Below, piece by piece: positions 55,691 through 64,000 of a stretch of DNA of 64,000 bases. How positions within the stretch are numbered: position 1 is the first letter of the stretch; each line of letters opens with the position of its first letter. Origin of the DNA: Macrosoma leucophasiata (taxonomy: Eukaryota > Arthropoda > Insecta > Lepidoptera > Hedylidae); the NCBI GenBank assembly GCA_036365455.1, contig JAWQUS010000008.1, positions 19,761,501-19,825,500 on the forward strand, read 5' to 3'. A model generated the notes under the pieces. The model was not told the origin of the DNA, did not search any database, and was given only the letters and a program-made list of their open reading frames with translations. The translations under genes and the position numbers were made by a program.

Positions 55691-57230
55691 GTGGTAGAGC
55701 GCAACTGACCTATGTAACGTTTGTCGACCTTGATATTGATCAAGTCTTGAGACAACGCTCTACGAAGTCGAAACTAGCCGATAGTCTCTTTCGTAAGTTC
55801 GATGTGAATATTTCTTGTTGGGTACATGTTATTTATGTTTGTCTTCTTGTCAGTCTTGAAATACCTAGTCGGAATACTTTAAAAGTAATCACGCTTCGAT
55901 TTATTAATTGTTGCTTTGCCTTTATTTTCATAATCTCATTTTTTTAAATTGACGTACGACATGTCAATGTTGGCCCAGTTTTAGTTAATAATTATACATT
56001 TTTTTTTAATTTTAAGTATCCAAATACACAATTATGTAGGGTCATAATAAAATTGATGAATTATCGCATATCATAATAGGCACAAAATAATTATTTCGCT
56101 GTTTTGTTTTGTATATTTTATGTTCGTATTACGGTCGCACAAAGCTTTCAGAGGCATTTTAATGGTTCTATAATGTTAGTTTTATTTTAAGTTATGTTTA
56201 GTGATATGGTTTAAGTACAAGTTTCGCGCTGGTAGCATAATATAATTTAACATTGGGTATGTGGGTCATCTTAGCGATCTTATGCGATGTATATTATTGG
56301 AATTGACGTAATAAGTATTAATAACTGTACTTTATTTTTGTCTCAATAACGTCCGATGTAAATTTTTCAGTATTATAAATGCGCTGGTTTTATTTTCAGT
56401 CTGCCAGCTTCTCTAAGGCATAGGAAATTATTTTGTTATTTAAAAAAGTCTTATTACACGTACCTCGCTTAAGCTTGCGAATGCAACTAAACAGTCGTAC
56501 TTACCCTTCTTTTAGTAATAAATGTTTTCTTTTTAAAATCCTAGTTTTATTTTTTTAAGATCACAATTTTATCCATGCTACCTTTTGCTTGTAAATGATT
56601 CTTGCCCGCATAAAATCTTTGCTTCCCGCACATTATTTCTCGATTTTTGGGTATTCCCATGAGCTTTCGATGAAGACCATTCGACAAAATATAAACACAT
56701 ATAATACTTATATATTATTATATACCTATCTTCGAATTTAAATTTTTATTAACTATATTTTATCTATTTATATAACTAGAAAATAGGTGTCCTGTTACGA
56801 CTTATAAATATTTAATTACATTTTAAAGACTGCAATTTATTTGATATTTTATAATATTATATTCAACAAGTAGTCCTGTGTTATTGAGGAACGATGGAAG
56901 TAATCACTTATGTAGTCTTCTAGATGTAATGTGACACGTGTAATTTCTTGGTATACCCATCTATTAAATTGTCGACGATCGGTGTTTACTCCGTATGTCT
57001 TACCCTCTTAATGAATAAATACGTTTCCCCAAATATTTATCTTTCTTTTCAAAAATACCTATTGTTTGTCTACTATTATTTATCAATATACAGAGTTTTA
57101 GACCCAACTCTTGGATGGAAACGCAATTTTGAAGACAACTCTGAATTTGATATCGTTGATTAGAGTGTGTAGTATTTATTTAAGAGCTGCTATGGTATAT
57201 ATAATAATATATATAAGGTTGTATATATAA
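55691..57230. other. AT-rich intergenic DNA
   Basis: A 105-codon plus-strand frame starting in the preceding repeat ends at 55947; its first part is repeat-derived and it is not supported as a gene. Nothing else recognised. Confidence 0.45.
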
Positions 57231-58143
57231 GGTTGGGGAAAAAGTTTCTTCGCATTTTTTAAGATAATTCAAAACATTTTTTAATATAGTTTATTTAAAT
57301 TTAACTAAAGCATGTATGTACCATTTTGTTCGATAATCTTTTGCCATCTTGTAGGTAGGGACATGATCCTATTGCTATAAAAATTTTGGGACTTCTCATC
57401 AAAATACCGCGACAAGTGGATTTGGCAGTCCTCTCGTGATGTTAACCTAACATTGCATAAAGAATTCTGAAGAGACCGAAACAGGTGGCAATCTGAAGGT
57501 GCAAGGTCAGGACTATAGGGCGGATGCATTAACACCTCCCAGCCAAACTCTTAATTTTTGCTGAGTGGCTATAGACGTGTGAGGTCTAGCGTTATCATGA
57601 TGAAACACCACACCTCTTCTGTTGATCAATTCCGGCCGCTTTCTCTCAACTTCTTGCTTTAATCACATCAGTTGTTCGCAGTAGAGTTCAGAATCGATAG
57701 TCCTGCCTGGTGGTAATAGCTCATAATGAATAATGCCCTACCAATCTCACCACACACACTACATCACCTTATTGCGAGTTAACCCGGGTTTCGCCAGTCT
57801 GTGAAGCCTGACCGGCCTTTGACCACGACCTTTTTCGCACGTTCTTGTCGTATGTGATCCACTTTTCATCACCAGTTATCAGCTTCTTCAAAAATGATTC
57901 GGTTTCATTACGTCGTAATAAAGAATCACAAATGAGTACACGGTTCATTAGGTTTCTTTCAGTGAGCTCGTGAGGTACCCAAATATCGAGCTTTTTTTTT
58001 GTACCCAGCTTTTTTCAAATGCGCCAAAACTGTTTTGTGATCAATTCTCAGTTCTTCAGCTACGTCGTAACTACTGATATGTCGATCTTGCTCCACTTTT
58101 TCAAAAATGGCATCCATTTTATCCATAATAGGGCGACCAGAGC
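57231..58143 (-). pseudogene. mariner transposon (copy 3, 5' truncated) with broken transposase
   Basis: The 3' terminal repeat ggttggggaaaaagtttctt begins at 57231. Reading leftwards on the minus strand: RSGRP..., the D1 region near 57860, [10 protein letters not shown] near 57590, and [19 protein letters not shown] at 57535 to the stop at 57305. The element stops abruptly at about 58143, losing the N-terminal DNA-binding part and left terminal repeat. Frameshifts lie near 57665 and 57740. In its [20 protein letters not shown] part it is closer to consensus than copies 1 and 2. Confidence 0.83.
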
Positions 58144-58540
58144 TAGGTGATAATATTAAGGTGTGACCATGATATTAAATTTTATACCTTCTTTTGTTAA
58201 ATAAGACACCTAACTAATCGGTTAGGTTAAGGTAATGCTTACTTAATACATTGGAACCTATCAATAATTACTAACAAAATGTGTTCGACTTACGATGCCA
58301 CGAACCGATATTTAACGCCACAATTTAAAATCGCTTGTCAAGTGTTAAAAGAACTTGTGTCAAAGGATATTTGCAACTAATCGTAAATTCACCGCGAATT
58401 AACATGACAGGGCGTTCCAGTTCCAACTCATTTAAATTTGACGCGAATGTAATAATTTAATACACCTGTTACGTAAAGAGATTTGACAAACCTTTAAGAA
58501 ACCGCGACTAACACATTCTGATTAATTAATTCATGGGATA
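58144..58540. other. AT-rich intergenic DNA
   Basis: Nothing recognised. Confidence 0.5.
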
Positions 58541-58602
58541 ACTACAATTTACCTTATTATAAATCTGGCTTATGCCAGATTTATAATAAGGTAAATTGTA
58601 GT
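58541..58602. repeat. 29-bp perfect hairpin, loop ttat
   Basis: actacaatttaccttattat plus aaatctggc, a 4-base loop, then the exact reverse complement. A second hairpin follows at once. Confidence 0.92.
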
Positions 58603-58634
58603 TTATATTTGTTAGATTATTCTAACAAATATAA
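58603..58634. repeat. 14-bp perfect hairpin, loop ttat
   Basis: ttatatttgttaga, loop ttat, exact reverse complement. The loop is the same as in the neighbouring hairpin. Confidence 0.9.
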
Positions 58635-58800
58635 TCTGCAATAAAAATAAAACGGATAATGGACACCCGGTCACCACAAACCGGTTATCCGGCTTACTTG
58701 GTACGCGGATTATCCGACTTATGTTACCTATCCTTGAGTACCTACGCTCGGCAATTCAATTAAGAGTGAAATGGGACGTTAACGCTCACGAGTACTGAAC

Positions 58801-58870
58801 TACGTAACTCACGTTATCCCCGAAGGGATAGACAGAGGTAAATGCATGTCTTCAGGCATATATACTCGTA
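58801..58870 (-). mobile_element. tRNA-SINE family B, 3' part (split copy)
   Basis: gttatccccgaagggataga and gaggtaaatgcatg match the family B 3' end. The rest of this copy resumes at 59077. Confidence 0.6.
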
Positions 58871-58885
58871 TATATAGTATGTGCC

Positions 58886-59071
58886 CGAGGTTCCCAAACT
58901 GTTTTTCTTGTAGACCCCTTTAAATTTTTTTCTGGTTTCGGTGGACCCCCTTGCTAACATTTATATCACTTTCCCATATATCCCATTTTTATTTACGCAT
59001 GTACGTAGACCCCATCGAGTCTTCCATAGACCCCAGGGGGGTCTATATGGACCACTTTGGGAATCACTGGT
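58886..59071. mobile_element. hAT-like MITE inserted in a SINE
   Basis: Ends cgaggttcccaaactg and, inverted, ccagtgattcccaaagtg resemble hAT CAGxGGTTCCCAAACT-type ends. The interior repeats gacccc motifs. The 8-bp duplication expected of hAT is not clear. Confidence 0.45.
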
Positions 59072-59076
59072 ATAAG

Positions 59077-59202
59077 CAAACACCGTCGATTCGCCGGTTA
59101 CGTTTTGGCCCATGGAACAGGTGGCGAACTCGTTGACATCTCCGGACACATTACTAAACTCCGATGTATTGGGAAACTTGCAGAAAATAGAAGAAATCCC
59201 AA
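59077..59202 (-). mobile_element. tRNA-SINE family B, middle part (split copy)
   Basis: cgattcgccggttacgtttt through aaatcccaatag continue the copy begun at 58801. The tRNA head is lost where the SINE-A at 59203 begins. Confidence 0.6.
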
Positions 59203-59443
59203 TAGTTCACATTGATGTTAAGTGATGACTGCAGCCTATAGACACCTACACAAAGACCCAGGTCAAAATGCAGATGCGTACATACCACTCCTGAGGCCTA
59301 AGGTATTATTAATTGCAGGGCCGTACAGTACCACCTGACCGGAACACGATAGTGCTGAACACTACCATTTAGCGGCAAGTATATTAGGTAAAGCGGTGGT
59401 GCCTACGCTCGCGACCTCCGTCACTAGGGCTCTACCACCAGTT
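59203..59443 (-). mobile_element. SINE-A copy 15, tail missing
   Basis: Starts inside the element (agttcacattgatgttaagt), with no T run, and reaches the head at 59442. Confidence 0.75.
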
Positions 59444-59848
59444 AATGGTAGCGTCGTAATTGCTACCACACAGGCAAAACAACTTTGTGGCAGCACATTT
59501 GCATTTAAGGCTCAATTTTTTGTAAAGATACCTACAGGTTACCATATTTACTTATTTATTAATATACACTGAATGATTGTTTACCAGCAACATAACATAG
59601 AAAAATCGTATCGCAATAAGATAATACTGTATGGTGTCTTAATTACTATCACAGAACCAACTGAGGTCTCAAGTGTGGCAACTCAACTGCAAATTACCAC
59701 TAATTTTTGAAGAGACACATAAAGCAGATGTTACACTATCACTGTTTTCACTATCAAATCATAAAAAATAAGGGACTAATAACAATTTATAAGCATGATT
59801 TAATACCGGACTAGTGTGTCTTACAATATTCTACATAAATAATACAAG

Positions 59849-60055
59849 TTAAGCGCCTGGCTGTGTCTCTGGCTTGGCGGAGGGAGCACCGATTGCATCA
59901 TTTTCGTCAACTGTAGCCGCATTTTCCATGTTCTTCAAGGTGTTTTCGAATTCCACAGGGTCTATGAACTTCTTCTTGGGGAAAGGCGGCGGGCCGAGTA
60001 TGTCTTGTACTTGTTTGAAGTTCAGTGTTTCTTTCTTTATTAACTGCTCGGCCAG
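59849..60055 (-). CDS. Spg7: paraplegin (SPG7), last coding exon
   Basis: Minus strand from 60055: LAEQLIKKETLNFKQVQDIL, then GPPPFPKKKFIDPVEFEN, then a short acidic/Ala-rich tail ending KPETQPGA and TAA at 59851-59849. The E-x-(L/I)-N-(F/Y)-x-x-(V/I)-x-x-(I/L)-(I/L)-G-P-P-P pattern is the C-terminal signature of paraplegin; the paralogue AFG3L2 has a different ending (LLGPRPF...). Paraplegin is a subunit of the mitochondrial inner-membrane m-AAA protease, which degrades misfolded membrane proteins and processes ribosomal protein L32. The acceptor is attgcag at 60056 and the phase is 0. A possible poly(A) signal on this strand is at 59560-59555. Confidence 0.92.
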   Translation of the reverse strand: MAEQLIKKETLNFKQVQDILGPPPFPKKKFIDPVEFENTLKNMENAATVDENDAIGAPSAKPETQPGA

Positions 60056-60135
60056 CTGCAATATTAAATGTTTCCACTATCAAATTAATTTGCCAGGTGC
60101 CACAATTTTCTATATACTTATATAATGAAATGCAG

Positions 60136-60545
60136 GATTATGATAATTAACGTGGTCGCTCACTATGGGCCTCATACGAAGGCTCAAGGTCACTCAGAGA
60201 GCTAAGCTTAGAGTTTCTCTGCGAGATCGAATCAGAAATGAGGAGATCCGCATGAGAACCAAAGTTACCGACATAGCTCACCGAATAGCGAGACTCAAGT
60301 GGCAGTGGGCAGGGCACATAGCTCGACGAACTGACGGCCGTTGGGGCAGAGCAGTTCTCGAGTGGCGACCGCGTACCGGAAAGCGCCGCGTGGGCAGGCC
60401 TCCCACAAGATGGACTGACGACCCGGTGAAGGTCGCGGGCAATCGCTGGATGAGGGCGGCCCAGAACCGTCCGTTGTGGCATTCTTTGGGGGAGACCTTT
60501 GTTCAGCAGTGGACTTCTTTTGGCTGAAATGATGATGATGATCTT
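60136..60545 (+). mobile_element. RTE-type LINE 3' end
   Basis: A 120-codon frame (60165-60527) reads MGLIRRLKVTQRAKLRVSLR, IRNEEIRMRTKVTDIAHRIA, KWQWAGHIARRTDGRWGRAV and RVGRPPTRWTDD, ending VQQWTSFG. This is the well-known C-terminus of lepidopteran RTE-clade polymerases. It then runs into a (GAT)n tail. It lacks the RT core and is a 5'-truncated copy. It lies antisense in the paraplegin intron. Confidence 0.85.
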
Positions 60546-60829
60546 TTTTTTATGTAATGGAAGTGGCAAACAAGCATGCAGTTCACATTGATGTTAAGTG
60601 ATGACTGCAGCCTATAGACACCCACACAAAGACCGAGGTCAAAATGCAGATGCGTTACCACTCCTGAGGCCTAAGGTGTTATGCCTCTGTGCCGGAAATT
60701 ACAGGGCCGTACATTATCACCTGACCGGAACACGATAGTGCTGAACACTACCATTTAGCGGCAAGTATATTAGGTAATGCGGTGGTGCCTTCGCCCGCGA
60801 GCTCCGTCACTGGAGCTCTACCACCAGTA
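60545..60829 (-). mobile_element. SINE-A copy 16
   Basis: Full-length. Its T run directly follows the (GAT)n tail of the RTE fragment, and after it the sequence resumes with gatgatgatgat: it inserted into the LINE's microsatellite tail. Confidence 0.82.
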
Positions 60830-62045
60830 CATGATGATGATGATTAAACCACGATTTTAAAATAGTATGAAAAATATATTAGTTCATCCGTTCCAATATT
60901 TTAAAAAATAATGACATCCTAACGTCATTCACATCTTGATTAAAAACAACTCTCCTCCAAAGAGTATACTCCAAGGAGTACATTATCTCTTTGCTCTCCT
61001 ATCCTCTCCTCTCCTCACCGCACCAAATCACACCACACCTCACCGCGCCACACCTCTCTCCTCTTCTCGCCTCTACCCTCGCTTCTCCCCTCATAGTAGA
61101 ATAATCATGCCAGCTCCTCTATTTCCGTTACACTTATATACACGCACATATGAGTTTAACAAACTGGTGGAATATTATACAGTGCCTAAGACGGACATAA
61201 TATGAGTTGATATATTGGAACGAAGTTCCTTATCGCGCGGTACGCTGGCTAAGGGGGCTAGGCGAGCGTCACGAAAAATCCTCAGGACACTAGCTATAGT
61301 AAGTAGCGCTCGGAGAGGGGGATGGACGAGTAGAGGATTCGACTTATTCGTTCTCTCTCTCTCTCTCTCTCTCTCTTGACAGTGACAAGCCACGCGACCG
61401 GCGCGTCTGTTGTATATGCGTACATTGTTTTGTCGTGTACGTGTGTATGTAGTTTTAGTTATTTAAAAACTAAACAATGGGTTGTGAAAGTGGTTCATTA
61501 AAAGTTGAAGTGAAACTTAGTTCCAATCGGGTGTCCCACATGTGACACCACAGACTTTTTTGAGAATTAGTTTTCTTTTTCAAAATCGTTCAGTAGAATA
61601 ATTGAAATCTTGGGGGTCTTTTGATGAAAGGAGAAATATAATAGAATAAATAGACCATCGACCAGGTGTCGAAAAATTAAAGCCCACGGGGATTTCATCG
61701 AAAACGCTGCCCAAACCTTTTGAGATGTATATAACAAAACAATGTATGTATGTATGTATCTTCACGCCAAATCCCTAACGGGGTAGGCAGAGAGTGTAAA
61801 GCGCCAGATACAAAACAATGTATGGTGGAATATCTTCTCTTAGGTAGATCTACAAAAAAGGCTCGCTCTCCGCGATGGCATATCTTTAAAGGATAGCATA
61901 TTATCTATCTTTATATACCGAGTACTGGCGATTTTAGGTCCTCTCAGTGGTTTGATCACGTGATCAATATGTGCTATTGATAATACACATTGATCATCAT
62001 TCAAAGATACCATCTGTCAAAATCAAACGCGGTCAATTTAACAAA
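60830..62045. other. paraplegin intron sequence
   Basis: Pyrimidine-rich stretch at 60950-61095 (cctctcc-type), a (TC)n run at 61352-61375. 61655-61845 is the same dispersed repeat as 6370-6480, split by a SINE-like insert at 61750-61805 (cttcacgccaaatccctaac) with acaaaacaatgtatg on both sides as its duplication. Confidence 0.5.
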
Positions 62046-62049
62046 CATG

Positions 62050-62165
62050 TTTTAATGGTGGTAAAGCTCCAGTAACGGATCTCGTGGGCGTAGGCACCAC
62101 CGCACTACCTAATCCACTTTCCACCTACGAGTAAATGGTGGTGGTCAGCGCTATCGTGTTCGGGT
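62050..62165 (+). mobile_element. SINE-A copy 17, head part (old, split)
   Basis: tggtggtaaagctccagtaa to cgctatcgtgttcgggtc, more diverged than the other copies. About 290 bp of other sequence follows, then the remainder at 62457. Confidence 0.65.
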
Positions 62166-62456
62166 CCCGTGCCTGGACTTTGGAACTCTGCCAGTGACAC
62201 AAAGAATGTCCCATATATTTTTGTTTAGTCTTATCTTGCCGTTTGTAAAAGAAAGTATGGAACATTCTGTTGATAACTATTTTTATAATTAAGTATTTTT
62301 GGACTATTATTTATTTTATTTTGTTTACTTTGACATATTAATCAACGTATCAGTTGTTATTCGCTTTAATTTTATATTTGTAATTTGACCTATCACAAGC
62401 AAATTCTATTATTTCCAAGTGATTAAATGAATTTTTAAGTTTGAGTTTGAGTGCTT

Positions 62457-62580
62457 ATGTACGACCCTGTAGTTTCCGGCTCAGAGGCACAACAATTTAG
62501 ACCTCAGGAGTGGCAAGGCATCTACACCAAAATCTCTAGTTTATATACATGTTTATAGGTTACAGTATTCACTCACCATC
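62457..62580 (+). mobile_element. SINE-A copy 17, tail part
   Basis: tatgtacgaccctgtagttt and gacctcaggagtggcaaggc resume the SINE. The 290-bp insert between the halves is AT-rich and of unknown kind. A SINE-like scrap at 62690-62760 follows (ttagggacctggcgtgaaga). Confidence 0.6.
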
Positions 62581-62878
62581 ATTGACCTACCATGACCAAA
62601 TAGGTCGAGTACTGATGGTAGGTTCAAAAGTCTTAGGCATCGACGTGCATGTATGAACAGAATGATGAATGTAGATTAGGCACGGGGGGTGTGTCAGGAC
62701 CGGGATATCTGCCTACCTCGTTAGGGACCTGGCGTGAAGATATGCATACTTACCATCAATGCGGACTGTATGCTTGCCAAAAAAATATTAGGAACGGTTT
62801 TCGAGAACACTAACTTGACAATGCTCGCAATACATTTCAGAACATGACCATTCGAAAAACCACTAAGAAGAAACTTAC

Positions 62879-63064
62879 GCTTTTCAGTTTGTCCTGGTTG
62901 TTTCTGAGCAGTTCCTCGGTGCGATAGTAAGCATCACCAATGAGTTTCCTCGCTTCCAAGTCTATGAGGTTCTTCAGGGTCTTGCTGAACGGACTCCTGC
63001 CGCGCTCCTTGAGGTCCGGGAACGACACCAGCCCCACAGTCGGCGACATGCCGAACACTCTCAC
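62879..63064 (-). CDS. Spg7: paraplegin (SPG7), penultimate exon
   Basis: Minus strand from 63064: VRVFGMSPTVGLVSFPDLKE, RGRSPFSKTLKNLIDLEARK and LIGDAYYRTEELLRNNQDKL, then KS. This matches the C-terminal part of the M41 peptidase domain of paraplegin (VxxFGM-P-xG--SFP, then D-EAR-L---AY--TE--L--N-DKL). The acceptor is gacag at 63065 and the donor agc|gtaagt at 62878, both phase 0, joining LAEQL of the next exon. 62 codons. The AAA ATPase domain and HExxH zinc site lie upstream, beyond the window. The 936 bases from 63065 to the window end contain no recognisable exon, so the next intron is at least that long. Confidence 0.94.
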
Positions 63065-64000
63065 CTGTCACATGAATGGAATACTTTTGAAGACTATTTT
63101 GGTTTTTTGTAGATGTCTATAGCGACCGTGCGAAGTACTAGGTGGGGTAATGTTATCGATCGCAGCGCCCATGGTGGCGAAAAGTAGCAATAATGTGGGA
63201 CCTATCATCTCAAAGTAATCTGTTTAGACTTGGATATGTAATTTTCATAATCACATTTAACCGCCGACAAAATGGTAAACAGCAGATTTTGTGTTGTAAA
63301 CTGCAAAAATATCAGTTAGAAATAAGAGTAAAGGTAGTAAAAGGAGAAAGAAAGAACGAAAATATGTTTAATTCGAGTAAAATTTTACAACCGTTTTGAT
63401 TAGTCCTAAGAAGAAGTCATTATTAACTTAAATTGAATAATTACTTATTACATAAAGTAAAAGTAAAACAGATAATTAAGTAAATTAAAATAAGGATAAA
63501 ATAAACTTACTATTAAGTAAAAACATTTCAATTTCTTCCTTCCAAAAACTAGATAAGAAGAGAAGTAAAAACTTAGTCGTCAAAATCAAAATCTATGTTA
63601 TTCACTTGGCGGAGTTCCAAGTACAGTCACAATTGAGAAGAACTCGGCTACCAAAGAAACTCAGTTGGAGCTCTTTTAAATGTTCACCTTATGTCTAATA
63701 CAGATAGATAACTTATGTCTAATACAGATAGTCATTCAAATCTAGTAATGTTAACGTATATAGCATATGTATTTGTATAAATAGAAATCAATAACTATCT
63801 ACCATAATGAAATGTAGCACCGGCAGACCAGAACAGATCAATCCCCACCATCAGCACCCGTTCATGAGTATGGCGCATGACCATGAGCCACCCGCCGTTG
63901 TAAACGCAAGTTTTATCGATTGATTCTCAAGAGCTACTTGGAAAATTGAACAATACAAGAAATGGATACCAAACACGCAATTACAGTTCACACTCGTGCT
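63065..64000. other. paraplegin intron, nothing recognised
   Basis: AT-rich with short A/G-rich runs. A short near-direct repeat (cttatgtctaatacagatag) occurs twice at about 63690-63730. No coding signal. Confidence 0.5.

Noticed and set aside
55630..55947. 105-codon plus-strand frame
   Set aside because: Its start lies in the TGGACCC-type repeat; the remainder is hydrophobic AT-rich sequence without support. The sister repeat at 49184 does not keep the frame.
63193..63399. 68-codon plus-strand frame next to the paraplegin exon
   Set aside because: It is Lys/Asn-rich in AT-rich intron DNA on the opposite strand and has no family match.

Overview
The window looks like lepidopteran (moth or butterfly) nuclear DNA. 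It has short exons with GT-AG introns, an AT-rich background, and a dense repeat load of kinds typical of Lepidoptera: tRNA-headed SINEs, a SINE whose 5' part is a GAGCTCC hairpin, short Helitron-like elements ending in CTAG, TIR elements with TTA/TAA duplications, mariner, and RTE-, jockey- and R4-like LINE remnants. The species is not identified. There are no bacterial-type genes, no CRISPR array and no convincing functional RNA gene.

Two conserved protein-coding genes are supported; both are partial and they converge. (1) The 3' part of a PDE7-type cAMP phosphodiesterase lies on the + strand in five exons (6973-7143, 41182-41422, 41687-42691, 43393-43682, 47376-47468). The splice phases agree across all four introns and give 1800 nt, or 599 residues plus stop. 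The first two exons and the start of the third finish the catalytic domain. The rest is a long Ser/Thr-rich tail with four RRxS (PKA-type) sites. The first intron is about 34 kb and holds most of the repeats. (2) The last two exons of paraplegin (SPG7), a mitochondrial m-AAA protease, lie on the - strand (63064-62879 and 60055-59849). The 12 kb between the two stop codons is mostly AT-rich and geneless.

Layout: 1-6972, repeats upstream of the first visible PDE7 exon (RTE end, SINE copies, a SINE split by a mariner, a 5S-rRNA-like SINE holding a TAA-flanked element). 7144-41181, the giant PDE7 intron (second mariner, jockey RT remnant, many SINEs, Helitron-like and TIR elements, a 101-bp perfect inverted repeat, a TIR element with a 57-bp minisatellite, an R4-like LINE end). 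41182-47468, remaining PDE7 exons with MITEs and a jockey-type LINE in the introns. 47469-59848, intergenic with scattered TIR elements and a third mariner. 59849-64000, paraplegin exons separated by an intron with RTE and SINE copies.

No new multigene system is visible. The most useful leads are the clustered PKA-type sites in the PDE7 tail, the perfect inverted repeat in the PDE7 intron, the 5S-headed SINE and its nested TAA-flanked element, the minisatellite-bearing TIR element, and several datable nested insertions. Family names for repeats are from memory and motif reading, not from a database search.
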